Source: Muribaculaceae bacterium
GTDB lineage: Bacteria; Bacteroidota; Bacteroidia; Bacteroidales; Muribaculaceae
Length of the DNA stretch: 51,231 nucleotides
Assembly (NCBI GenBank): GCA_014867205.1
Contig: WGUO01000024.1
Span: forward strand, 1-51,231
Direction of reading: 5' to 3'
How positions within the stretch are numbered: the stretch's first letter is position 1; each line of letters starts with the position of its first letter. Below are positions 1-8,363 of this stretch, piece after piece. Below the pieces are notes generated by a model. The model was not told where the DNA came from. It did no database searches and saw only the letters and a list, made by a program, of their open reading frames with translations. A program made the translations under genes and the position numbers.

Positions 1-48
1 AATACAAAGGGAACTGAAACGGAATTCCGTTTCAGTTCCCTTTGTATT
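1..48 (-). terminator. perfect palindrome, tnaA terminator
   Basis: The first 48 bases form a perfect inverted repeat of 24 + 24 bases, centred on GGAATTCC, with no unpaired loop bases. It lies 12 bases past the tnaA stop codon, and on the minus strand it ends in a T-rich arm (CTTTGTATT). It is most likely the intrinsic terminator of tnaA and could work in both directions. It starts at the first base of the window, so it may extend further left. Confidence 0.7.
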
Positions 49-60
49 TGGGGGTCACTC

Positions 61-1437
61 TTAGTCGAGGGGCTCGAGCTGAACAGTGAAGTGGCGCATC
101 AGTTCGGCCTCCCAGGTGATCTTGACACCGCGCTTGATCTCATGGCGACGGTCGTAGACGTTCTTAAGGGCGGCTGCGATCACGTCCATGTGATTGTTGG
201 TGTATGTGCGGCGGCATATGCAGAGACGCAGGAAGTCATTGCCGGTGAAGCGGTTCTCGCGGGTCACAGGGTCACGGTCGGCGAGAAGGTAGCCGATCTC
301 GCAGCCGCGTACGCCGGCCTCAAGGTAAAGTTCCATGGTGAGGCGCTGTGCGGGAAACTCCTCCTTTGGCACCTGGTCGAGCACGCGGTCGGCGTCGATG
401 AAGAGGGCGTGACCGCCCACCGGGCGCTGATAAGGAATGCCATACTCGTCAAGTTTGGCGGCGAGGTACTCAACCTGCTTGATGCGGGTCTCGAGCATGT
501 CGAACTCAGTGTTCTCGTCGAGTCCGACGGCGAGTGCGGCCATGTCGCGGCCGTTCATGCCTCCGTATGTCAGGAAGCCCTCGAAGGGAATCACATACTT
601 CTTGGCGCCCTCATAGATGTCCTCCCAGCGGGTGGCGATGAAACCGCCCATGTTTACGAGGCCATCCTTTTTCGACGACATTGTCATGGCGTCGGCGAGG
701 CTGAACATCTCGCGGCAGATCTCCTTGATGGTGGCGTCCTTGAACTCCGGCTCGCGTTTCTTGATGAAGTAGGCGTTCTCGGCGAAGCGTGCGGAGTCGA
801 ACACCACGCGCTTGTTGTACTTGTCGGCTATACGGCGCACGCCGCGGAGGTTCTCCATCGATACGGGCTGTCCGCCGGCTGTGTTGTTGGTGATTGTGAC
901 GATGATGAAGGGCACCTTGTCAGCATCCTTCTCGAGAACAGCCTCAAGTTTCTTGAGGTCGACGTTGCCCTTGAAGGGAACCTCGAGCTGGGTATTCTTT
1001 GCCTCGTCGACAGTGCAGTCAACGGCAAACGCCTTGCGGCTCTCGATGTGACCCTTGGTGGTGTCGAAGTGTGAGTTTCCGGGCACGATGTCGCCGGCCT
1101 TCACCAGATGCGAGAAGAGAACGTTCTCGGCAGCGCGGCCCTGGTGTGTGGGAATCACGTAGTTGAAGCCTGTGATGCGCTCGATGGTGTCCTTGAGCTC
1201 ATAGAATGAGCGTGCGCCGGCATATGACTCGTCGCCGGTCATCATGGCCGCCCACTGGCGGTCTGACATTGCGCCTGTACCCGAGTCGGTGAGGCAGTCG
1301 ATGTAGACGGCGTCAGACTTGAGCATGAATACGTTGTAGTGAGCCTCCTTAAGCCACTTCTCGCGTTGCTCGCGGGTGCTTTTGCGTATAGGCTCTACCA
1401 TCTTGATCTTCCAGGATTCTGCAAATGGTATTTCCAT
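61..1437 (-). CDS. tnaA: tryptophanase (tryptophan indole-lyase)
   Basis: A cytosolic PLP enzyme that splits L-tryptophan into indole, pyruvate and ammonia. The 458 residues match the family length. The motif SSKKD ends with the expected Schiff-base lysine at about residue 257. The close relative tyrosine phenol-lyase is disfavoured: the residue aligned with its substrate-binding Arg381 is Ile381 here (GCEIG), and the FDTT motif has Asp125 where the tyrosine enzyme has Thr. The start at 1437 (MEIPFAESWK) matches Bacteroides tryptophanases as I recall them. The frame stays open for 46 more codons upstream, but that stretch reads through the leader and is not typical. The gene follows guaA but has its own promoter, and a terminator separates the two. 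Confidence 0.95.
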   Translation of the reverse strand: MEIPFAESWKIKMVEPIRKSTREQREKWLKEAHYNVFMLKSDAVYIDCLTDSGTGAMSDRQWAAMMTGDESYAGARSFYELKDTIERITGFNYVIPTHQGRAAENVLFSHLVKAGDIVPGNSHFDTTKGHIESRKAFAVDCTVDEAKNTQLEVPFKGNVDLKKLEAVLEKDADKVPFIIVTITNNTAGGQPVSMENLRGVRRIADKYNKRVVFDSARFAENAYFIKKREPEFKDATIKEICREMFSLADAMTMSSKKDGLVNMGGFIATRWEDIYEGAKKYVIPFEGFLTYGGMNGRDMAALAVGLDENTEFDMLETRIKQVEYLAAKLDEYGIPYQRPVGGHALFIDADRVLDQVPKEEFPAQRLTMELYLEAGVRGCEIGYLLADRDPVTRENRFTGNDFLRLCICRRTYTNNHMDVIAAALKNVYDRRHEIKRGVKITWEAELMRHFTVQLEPLD

Positions 1438-1562
1438 GGTTATGATGTTTTTATAGGTTAGATATACGGTGGTAAGCGTTTGCGGATGCTGTTGCCGGGT
1501 CTTCAGGCGCGCCCGTTCAGACATGCCGCTCCGGCTCATTGGGGGCCGGTTGGTATTATGCC

Positions 1563-1595
1563 CCAAAGTTAGCAATATTTTTTGCCATATGCAAA
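1563..1595 (-). promoter_or_regulatory. tnaA promoter
   Basis: On the minus strand there is a -33 TTTG (1592-1595), 20 bases of spacer and a -7 TAACTTTGG (1563-1571), an exact fit to the Bacteroidetes primary sigma consensus. Transcription should start near 1556, giving a leader of about 118 bases before the tnaA ATG. No tnaC-like tryptophan-containing leader peptide was seen in it. Confidence 0.75.
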
Positions 1596-1659
1596 TTATA
1601 TAACCAAAATATTCTAAATTTTCTGCCGGAAAACACTATGCCGGAAAACTTAGCATGAT

Positions 1660-1698
1660 AAAGCGAGAGCCTCGGCTTAGGGCTGGGGCTCTCGCTTT
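1660..1698 (-). terminator. terminator after guaA
   Basis: Inverted repeat with arms AAAGCGAGAGCC (1660-1671) and GGCTCTCGCTTT (1687-1698) around a 15-base loop, 19 bases past the guaA stop. It separates the purine cluster from tnaA. Confidence 0.75.
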
Positions 1699-1717
1699 AT
1701 TTTCGCGGACAGTGGCG

Positions 1718-3244
1718 TTACTCCCACTCGATTGTGGCCGGCGGCTTTGAGGAGATGTCATAGACTACGCGGTTGATGCCGCGCACCTTGTTGATGATCT
1801 CGTTGCTGACCTTGGCGAGCAGTTCGTAGGGGAGATGCACCCAGTCGGCTGTCATGCCGTCGGTCGAGATGACGGCACGGAGGGCGCAGCAACTCTCGTA
1901 GGTGCGCTCGTCGCCCATCACGCCGACACTCTGCACGGGGAGCAGCATCACGCCTGCCTGCCATACCTTGTCGTACCAGCCTGACTCACGCAGGTTGTCG
2001 ATAAAGATCTTGTCGGCAGCCTGAAGCACGCGGACCTTCTCTCCGGTAACCTCGCCGAGAATGCGGATGCCGAGCCCGGGCCCGGGGAAGGGGTGGCGTC
2101 CGAGCAGCGACGGATCGATGCCCAGCGCCTTGCCCACGCGGCGTACCTCATCCTTGAAGAGCAGTCGAAGCGGCTCGACAACCTTGAGGTTCATCTCCTT
2201 CGGGAGACCGCCCACGTTGTGGTGAGACTTGATTGTGGCCGAGGGACCCTTGACCGAACAGCTCTCGATCACGTCTGGATAGATAGTGCCCTGGCCCAGC
2301 CAGCGCGCACCCTCGACCTTCTTTGCCTCCTCGTTGAATACCTCGACGAAGTCGCGGCCGATGATCTTGCGCTTACGCTCGGGGTCTGTTACACCTTTCA
2401 GATCTGCATAGAAACGCTCGGAGGCGTCTACGCCGCGGACGTTCAGGCCCATACCCTTGTACTGCGCGAGCACATCCTCGAACTCGTTGGCGCGGAGAAG
2501 GCCGTTGTTGACGAATATGCAGTAGAGGTTGCTTCCGATGGCCTTGTTGAGAAGTACGGCTGCGACGGTCGAGTCAACGCCGCCCGAAAGACCGAGGATC
2601 ACCTTGTCGTCACCTAATTTCTGTCTCAGTTCGGCAACAGTTGAGTCGATAAACGATGCCGGGCTCCATGTGCCCGAGCATCCGCAGATACCCATCACGA
2701 AGTTGCGGAGCAGCTGCGGCCCGTCGGTCGAGTGGAACACCTCGGGGTGGAACTGTATGCCCCATGTCTGCTCGCCACCGATATGGTATGCCGCAACACG
2801 GACATTGTCGGTCGAGCCTATTATCTCATAATTGGCCGGCACGGAGGTTATTGTGTCGCCGTGCGACATCCAGACCTGTGTGGGCGACGGGAGGCCCAGC
2901 ATGAGCGGGTCCTCGGGAGCCACGACGGTGAGCATGGCGCGGCCATACTCGCGGCTCGGGGCGCCCTTCACCTCGCCGCCGTAGGCGTAGGCCAGGTACT
3001 GCGCGCCATAGCAGACTCCGAGCAGCGGCAGCTTGCCCTTGATCTCCGACAGGTCGGGGACCGGAGCGTTCTCGTCGCGCACCGACGATGGGCTGCCTGA
3101 GAGTATAACTCCGCGTACATCCGGATCGATTGCCGGAATCTTGTTGAACGGATGGATCTCGCAATATACATTGAGCTCGCGCACGCGGCGCGCTATGAGC
3201 TGGGTGTACTGGGACCCGAAATCCAAGATAAGTATTTTCTCCAT
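1718..3244 (-). CDS. guaA: GMP synthase (glutamine-hydrolysing)
   Basis: Converts XMP, glutamine and ATP to GMP, the last step of guanylate synthesis. It is a 508-residue two-domain protein. The class I amidotransferase domain comes first, with nucleophile Cys78 in GVCYGAQ and His166/Glu168 in WGIQFHPEV. The ATP-pyrophosphatase domain follows, with P-loop SGGVDS at 220-225 and a C-terminal dimerisation region. The length is normal. It lies 9 bases after guaB on the same strand, the classic guaBA pair, and is the last gene of the purine cluster before a terminator. Confidence 0.98.
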   Translation of the reverse strand: MEKILILDFGSQYTQLIARRVRELNVYCEIHPFNKIPAIDPDVRGVILSGSPSSVRDENAPVPDLSEIKGKLPLLGVCYGAQYLAYAYGGEVKGAPSREYGRAMLTVVAPEDPLMLGLPSPTQVWMSHGDTITSVPANYEIIGSTDNVRVAAYHIGGEQTWGIQFHPEVFHSTDGPQLLRNFVMGICGCSGTWSPASFIDSTVAELRQKLGDDKVILGLSGGVDSTVAAVLLNKAIGSNLYCIFVNNGLLRANEFEDVLAQYKGMGLNVRGVDASERFYADLKGVTDPERKRKIIGRDFVEVFNEEAKKVEGARWLGQGTIYPDVIESCSVKGPSATIKSHHNVGGLPKEMNLKVVEPLRLLFKDEVRRVGKALGIDPSLLGRHPFPGPGLGIRILGEVTGEKVRVLQAADKIFIDNLRESGWYDKVWQAGVMLLPVQSVGVMGDERTYESCCALRAVISTDGMTADWVHLPYELLAKVSNEIINKVRGINRVVYDISSKPPATIEWE

Positions 3245-3253
3245 CAGTCGTTA

Positions 3254-4726
3254 TCAGTTGCCGGGTGAATAGTTGGGCGCCTCCTTGGTTATTGTCACGT
3301 CGTGGGGATGGTTCTCCTTGACGCCGGCCGATGTGATGCGCACGAATTTTGCGTTGTGAAGTGTCTCGATGTCGGGAGCTCCGCAATAGCCCATGCCCGA
3401 GCGGAGGCCGCCGATCAGCTGGTACACGGTCTCGCCGAGAGTCCCCTTGTAGGGCACACGGGCCACTATACCCTCCGGCACGAACTTGCTGCTGTCAGTA
3501 GTCTCGCCCTGGAAGTATCGGTCTTTCGAGCCGGCCTGCATGGCCTCTACGGAGCCCATGCCGCGATATGACTTGAACTTACGGCCATTATAGATGATTG
3601 TCTCGCCTGGCGACTCCTCGACGCCGGCGAGCATCGAGCCCATCATTACGCAGTCGCCTCCGGCAGCGAGTGCCTTGACCACGTCGCCCGAATAGCGGAG
3701 ACCGCCGTCGGCGATGACAGGTACGCCATGCTTGTGTGCGGCCTGTGCCGCGTCGTAGATGGCAGTCAGCTGGGGAACGCCCACGCCGGCCACGATGCGG
3801 GTAGTGCATATCGAGCCGGGGCCTATTCCGACCTTGATGCCGTCGGCTCCGGCCTCGACCAGGAACTCGGCAGCCTCGGCGGTCGCGATGTTGCCCACCA
3901 CGACGTCAATCTGCGGGAATGCCTCCTTGACGGCCTTGAGCGTGCGGACCACATTGGCCGAATGTCCGTGTGCTGTGTCGATTACCACGGCATCCACACC
4001 GTTCTCCACCAGAGCGGCCACGCGCTCGAGTGTGTCCTTGGTGACGCCTACGCCCGCAGCCACGCGCAGACGGCCCTTCGAGTCCTTGCAGGCGTTGGGG
4101 AACTCGCTGATCTTGGTGATGTCTCGGTATGTGATGAGGCCCACCAGATGGTTCTCGTCATCAACCACAGGAAGTTTCTCGATCTTGTTCTCCAGCAGTA
4201 TCTGTGACGCCTCGGCCAGGTCGGCGTTGCGGGTGGTCACCAGATTCTCGGAGGTCATGACATTCCCGACAGGGAGCGAGAGATCGCGCTGGAAGCGGAG
4301 GTCACGGTTGGTGAGGATGCCGATCAGGTGACGCTCGGCGTCGATTACGGGTATGCCTCCGATGCGGTTTTCCTTCATCAGGCGCAGTGCGTCGGCCACG
4401 GTCTGGTCCTTGGTGATGGTGACGGGGTCATAGATCATGCCCGAGTCGGCACGCTTCACCTTGCGCACCTGCGCCGCCTGTGCTGCTATAGGCATGTTCT
4501 TGTGGATAACGCCTATGCCACCCTCGCGGGCGATGGCTATGGCCATCTGCGCCTCTGTCACGGTGTCCATCGCCGCCGACACGACGGGAATGTTGAGCGT
4601 GATGTTGCGTGAGAAACGTGTCCCGAGCGTCACCTTATCGGGCGTGACGTTCGAGAATGCCGGAATCAGGAGCACGTCGTCGAACGTGATGCCTTCCTGG
4701 GCGATTTTATCTTCGATAAACGACAT
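3254..4726 (-). CDS. guaB: IMP dehydrogenase
   Basis: Oxidises IMP to XMP with NAD, the committed step toward GMP. The 490 residues form a TIM barrel carrying the catalytic loop GPGSICTTR (Cys307). A CBS pair is inserted at roughly residues 95-205, with repeats around GGIPVIDAERHLIGILTNRD and KLPVVDDENHLVGLITYRD. The flap region near SVEAM is present. It lies 10 bases after purA and 9 before guaA, so the adenylate branch (purA) and guanylate branch (guaBA) from IMP are probably on one transcript. Nothing unusual was seen. Confidence 0.98.
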   Translation of the reverse strand: MSFIEDKIAQEGITFDDVLLIPAFSNVTPDKVTLGTRFSRNITLNIPVVSAAMDTVTEAQMAIAIAREGGIGVIHKNMPIAAQAAQVRKVKRADSGMIYDPVTITKDQTVADALRLMKENRIGGIPVIDAERHLIGILTNRDLRFQRDLSLPVGNVMTSENLVTTRNADLAEASQILLENKIEKLPVVDDENHLVGLITYRDITKISEFPNACKDSKGRLRVAAGVGVTKDTLERVAALVENGVDAVVIDTAHGHSANVVRTLKAVKEAFPQIDVVVGNIATAEAAEFLVEAGADGIKVGIGPGSICTTRIVAGVGVPQLTAIYDAAQAAHKHGVPVIADGGLRYSGDVVKALAAGGDCVMMGSMLAGVEESPGETIIYNGRKFKSYRGMGSVEAMQAGSKDRYFQGETTDSSKFVPEGIVARVPYKGTLGETVYQLIGGLRSGMGYCGAPDIETLHNAKFVRITSAGVKENHPHDVTITKEAPNYSPGN

Positions 4727-4736
4727 ATATGATTGA

Positions 4737-6032
4737 TTAGAAATTGTTCAAAACGGGATCTACGATAATTGTCTGCTGGCGGTCCGGACCTACAGAGATC
4801 ATGCCGACGGGGGTGCCTGTGATTTCCTCGAGCTTGCGCACGTATGCCTTGGCGTTCTCGGGAAGATCCTCGAAGTCCTTGACACCGCTGATATCCTCTT
4901 TCCAGCCCGGCATCTCGATGTATACGGGCTTGCAGCGGGACAGTGAGGCGATGGTAGACGGGGGACTCTGGATCTCGCGGCCGTCAAGGTCGTAAGCCAC
5001 GCATATCTTGATTGTGTCGAGACCCGACAGCACGTCGAGAAGCATCACGGCCCAATGTGTGATGCCGGCGAGTTCGGCGGTATAGCGGCCAACCACGGCG
5101 TCAAACCAGCCGATGCGGCGGGGACGTCCGGTCACTGTGCCATACTCATGGCCACGCTCGCGTATGCCGTCGCCGATCTCATCGTGGAGCTCGGTGGGGA
5201 AGGGACCTGAGCCGACGCGGGTGCAGTATGCCTTGGCGACACCCACCACGTTGTTGATCCATTTCGGAGCGATTCCTGCGCCGACCGGTACTGAGGCAGC
5301 CGACGGGCTCGACGAGGTCACGAAGGGATATGTGCCATGGTCAATGCAGAGCATCATGCCCTGGGCACCCTCGAAGAGCACGCGCTTGTCGGCGCTGCGG
5401 AGGGTGTCGTTGATCAGACGCGAGGTGTCGGTGATCATCGGGGCCAGACGCTCCGCAAGCTTCATGTACTGGTTGTAGACCTCATCCACGTCGAGTCTCT
5501 CAAGACCGAGCATCTCAAGTTCCATGTTCTTCACCTCGAGGGCGGCCTCAAGACGCTCGCGGAAGTAATCCGGCTCGAGCAGGTCGCCGATGCGGAGTCC
5601 CGTGCGGCTGTACTTGTCGGAATATGCAGGGCCGATACCCTTCTTGGTCGTGCCGATAAGGGCATCGCCCTTGCGCGACTCGTATGCGCCGTCGAGCATC
5701 GAGTGCCAGGGCATCACCATGGCCGCGCGGGTAGATATGAACAGTTTATAGTCGGTTATGCCGCGGTCGTGGAGTTTGTCGAGCTCGGCGCACACAGAAA
5801 CCGGGTTCACAACCATGCCGTTGCCCATCACGTTGATTGTCTCGGGATTGAAGATCCCCGAGGGAATGCTCTGCAGCGAATATTTGTTGCCGCCGAACAC
5901 AACTGTGTGTCCGGCATTGTTGCCGCCCTGGTAGCGCACCACCATGTCGGCGCGCGTGGCGAAGTAATCGGTTATTTTGCCTTTGCCTTCGTCTCCCCAT
6001 TGGGAACCGACGACTACAAGTGTTTCTGACAT
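4737..6032 (-). CDS. purA: adenylosuccinate synthetase
   Basis: Joins IMP and aspartate with GTP to form adenylosuccinate, the first step of the AMP branch. The 431 residues begin with the GTP-binding P-loop region GSQWGDEGKGK, followed by GGNNAGHT, which holds the catalytic His. The TKKGIGPAY motif and the C-terminal base-recognition region are present, and the length is normal. It lies 10 bases upstream of guaB. The 147 bases separating it from purB are filled with TTAGGTG-type repeats, so it may have a separate promoter, but I found no good -7 box there. Confidence 0.98.
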   Translation of the reverse strand: MSETLVVVGSQWGDEGKGKITDYFATRADMVVRYQGGNNAGHTVVFGGNKYSLQSIPSGIFNPETINVMGNGMVVNPVSVCAELDKLHDRGITDYKLFISTRAAMVMPWHSMLDGAYESRKGDALIGTTKKGIGPAYSDKYSRTGLRIGDLLEPDYFRERLEAALEVKNMELEMLGLERLDVDEVYNQYMKLAERLAPMITDTSRLINDTLRSADKRVLFEGAQGMMLCIDHGTYPFVTSSSPSAASVPVGAGIAPKWINNVVGVAKAYCTRVGSGPFPTELHDEIGDGIRERGHEYGTVTGRPRRIGWFDAVVGRYTAELAGITHWAVMLLDVLSGLDTIKICVAYDLDGREIQSPPSTIASLSRCKPVYIEMPGWKEDISGVKDFEDLPENAKAYVRKLEEITGTPVGMISVGPDRQQTIIVDPVLNNF

Positions 6033-6043
6033 AATATTGTTTT

Positions 6044-6171
6044 TTAGGTGTTAGGTGTTAGATATCAGGTGTTAGATGTTAGGGTGTTAGGTGTTAGGGA
6101 GAGATTAGGTGTTAGGCTAAAAAAACTAAAATCTAAAACCTGACACCTTATGGCCTAAAATCTAAAACCTT
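6044..6171. repeat. degenerate TTAGGTGTTAGG repeat tract
   Basis: The purB-purA gap holds about seven imperfect copies of a TTAGGTG/TTAGATG-type unit (6044-6117), followed by two copies of CTAAAATCTAAAACCT (about 6127-6171). The same kind of tract occurs at 18969-19080. It encodes nothing obvious. Such simple repeats are common between genes in Bacteroidales, and their role is not clear from the sequence. Confidence 0.75.
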
Positions 6172-6179
6172 AAAACCTT

Positions 6180-7475
6180 TTACTCTATTCCGTTGCGTTT
6201 GAAGATGAAGTCCACATTCTTCATATAATAGTCGAGCGTGAAGCAGCCCTCGAGTTCCTCCTCAGTGAGGTTCTCGCGGATCACGGGGTTCTCGCGGAGC
6301 AGGTCGATGTAGGGAATACCCTCCATCCAGGCCTTCATGGCGACGGGCTGCACGGTGTCATACGCACGTTCGCGGGCGAAGCCCTTGGCGATAAGTGCGT
6401 TCATGACGCGCTGCGCGAAAATCACGCCGTTGGTGATGTAGATGTTGCTCTTCATCTTGTCCTCGAACACGGTGAGGTTGCCCAGGATGTTGCACATGCG
6501 GTTGAGCATGTAGTCGAGCAGCATCGTCGCGTCGGGCAGAATGATTCGCTCGGTTGACGAGTGCGAGATGTCGCGCTCGTGCCAGAGGGCCACGTTCTCG
6601 TAGGCGGTCGCCATGTATCCGCGCAGCACGCGTGCGCAGCCGCACATGTTCTCCGAGCCGATCGGGTTGCGCTTGTGGGGCATCGCGCTCGAGCCTTTCT
6701 GACCCTTGCCGAACGCCTCCTCGACCTCATGCACCTCGGTGCGCTGCAGGCCGCGGACATCCATGGCCATCTGCTCGATCGACGCTCCTATCAGGGCAAG
6801 TGTGGCCAGATAGTAGGCGTGGCGGTCGCGCTGTATGACCTGTGTCGATACATTCGCGCTGTCTATGCCGAGTTTCTCGCAGACATAGTCCTGCACGAAG
6901 GGCGGGATATTGGCGAAGTTGCCTACGGCACCCGAGATCTTGCCGACCTCGACACCGCGTGCCGCCTCGTCGAAGCGCTTGAGGTTACGCTGCATCTCGG
7001 CGTACCAGAGCACCCACTTCAGGCCGAACGAGGTAATGTCGGCATGGATGCCGTGAGTGCGGCCGATGCAGGGGGTATACTTATACTTCAGTGCTTGCGA
7101 GCGGAGCATGTCGCAATACTTCACCAGGTCCTCGCGGATTATGTCGTTGGCCTGCTTGAGCAGGTAGCCGTTGGCCGTGTCGACAACATCGGTTGATGTG
7201 AGTCCGTAGTGGACCCACTTGCGCTCTTCACCCAGTGTCTCGCTGACGGCTCGGGTGAAGGCCACCACGTCGTGGCGCGTCTGCACCTCGATCTCCTTGA
7301 TGCGGTCTATATCGAATGACGCGTTGGCCCAGAGCTTGTCTACATCCTCTGGGGGCACTACGCCAAGCTCGCGCCAGGCCTCGGCGGCGAGTATCTCGAC
7401 CTTGAGATATGCGTTGAACTTATTCTCCTCAGTCCAGATGGCACGCATCTGCGGCCGTGAATATCTTTCGATCAT
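6180..7475 (-). CDS. purB: adenylosuccinate lyase
   Basis: Acts twice in purine synthesis: it releases fumarate from SAICAR to give AICAR, and from adenylosuccinate to give AMP. The 431 residues carry the fumarase/aspartase superfamily signature GSSAMPHKRNPIGSEN, with the mobile catalytic-serine loop, and the upstream motifs TSTDVVDTA and GRTHGIHAD with catalytic histidines. The N-terminus (MIERYSRPQMRAIW) is that of the short bacterial PurB type. It starts only 3 bases after the folD stop, which implies co-transcription with folD and purD. Confidence 0.97.
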   Translation of the reverse strand: MIERYSRPQMRAIWTEENKFNAYLKVEILAAEAWRELGVVPPEDVDKLWANASFDIDRIKEIEVQTRHDVVAFTRAVSETLGEERKWVHYGLTSTDVVDTANGYLLKQANDIIREDLVKYCDMLRSQALKYKYTPCIGRTHGIHADITSFGLKWVLWYAEMQRNLKRFDEAARGVEVGKISGAVGNFANIPPFVQDYVCEKLGIDSANVSTQVIQRDRHAYYLATLALIGASIEQMAMDVRGLQRTEVHEVEEAFGKGQKGSSAMPHKRNPIGSENMCGCARVLRGYMATAYENVALWHERDISHSSTERIILPDATMLLDYMLNRMCNILGNLTVFEDKMKSNIYITNGVIFAQRVMNALIAKGFARERAYDTVQPVAMKAWMEGIPYIDLLRENPVIRENLTEEELEGCFTLDYYMKNVDFIFKRNGIE

Positions 7476-7478
7476 TTC

Positions 7479-8333
7479 TTATTTACGATTTTGAGCGTTG
7501 AGATAACATTCCAGAGTATTCTCCATGAGGCAAGCGCGGGTCATGGGGCCTACGCCTCCGGGAACCGGTGTGATTACAGAGGCTTTCTCACAGACTGCGT
7601 CATAGTCGACGTCGCCTGCCAGTTTGCCGGTCTCGGGGTCACGGTTGACACCGACGTCGATAACCACTGCTCCCGGAGCCACCATGTCGGCCTTGACCAT
7701 GCGCAGGCGGCCTACGGCAGCGACGAGAATGTCGGCCTGACGTGTGATCTCACCCAGATTTTTAGTGCGGCTGTGAGCTATTGTGACAGTGGCGTTGCGG
7801 TCGAGCAACAGCTTGGCCATGGGGAGGCCGACGATGTTGCTTCGGCCGATTACCACGGCGCGCTTGCCCTCGATCTCTACTCCGGCCTCGTCGAGCATCC
7901 GGATTACCCCCTTGGGAGTGCAGGGATAGACGCACTCCTGTTTCTGCCAGAGGGCAGCCACGTTGGCGGGATGGAAACCGTCGACATCCTTCTCGTGCGC
8001 TATGGCGGCGATCACATGGTCCTCGTTGATATGGCGAGGCACGGGGAGCTGCACCAGGATACCGTCGACCGTATCGTCGGCATTCAGACGTGCGATAGTG
8101 TCGAGAAGCTCGGCCTCCGTAGTCTCCTCAGGCATACGGATTGTGGTGCTCTGGTAGCCCACCTGCTCCGCGTCCTTGCCTTTCGACTTAACATACGACT
8201 GGCTGGCCGGGTCCTCGCCGGCGAGTATCACGGCGAGATGGGGTGCGCGGCCATACTTCTCGACGAGTCCGGGCACCTGTTCGGCTATCTCCTGCTTGAT
8301 TTTCTTAGCAAGGTCTTTTCCGCTTATTATCAT
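7479..8333 (-). CDS. folD: methylene-THF dehydrogenase / methenyl-THF cyclohydrolase
   Basis: A bifunctional folate enzyme that makes 10-formyl-THF, the one-carbon donor of the PurH step (and PurN where present). The 284 residues contain SYVKSKGKDAEQVG with the catalytic Lys region, VQLPVPRHI, the NADP-binding stretch VVIGRSNIVGLPMAKLLL, and the C-terminal signature PVPGGVGPMTRACL. Its place between purD and purB ties one-carbon supply to purine synthesis. It lies 30 bases after purD and 3 before purB. Confidence 0.97.
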   Translation of the reverse strand: MIISGKDLAKKIKQEIAEQVPGLVEKYGRAPHLAVILAGEDPASQSYVKSKGKDAEQVGYQSTTIRMPEETTEAELLDTIARLNADDTVDGILVQLPVPRHINEDHVIAAIAHEKDVDGFHPANVAALWQKQECVYPCTPKGVIRMLDEAGVEIEGKRAVVIGRSNIVGLPMAKLLLDRNATVTIAHSRTKNLGEITRQADILVAAVGRLRMVKADMVAPGAVVIDVGVNRDPETGKLAGDVDYDAVCEKASVITPVPGGVGPMTRACLMENTLECYLNAQNRK

Positions 8334-8363
8334 TGTATTGTAGTTTTTCGGTTAATGAAGAAG

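Noticed and set aside
61..1437. Tyrosine phenol-lyase instead of tryptophanase.
   Set aside because: Asp125 and Ile381 match tryptophanase. The tyrosine enzyme has Thr and Arg at these positions.
1438..1575. A longer in-frame start for tnaA (46 more residues).
   Set aside because: The extension reads through the leader, has no similarity to tryptophanases, and its first codon overlaps the predicted transcription start and -7 region.
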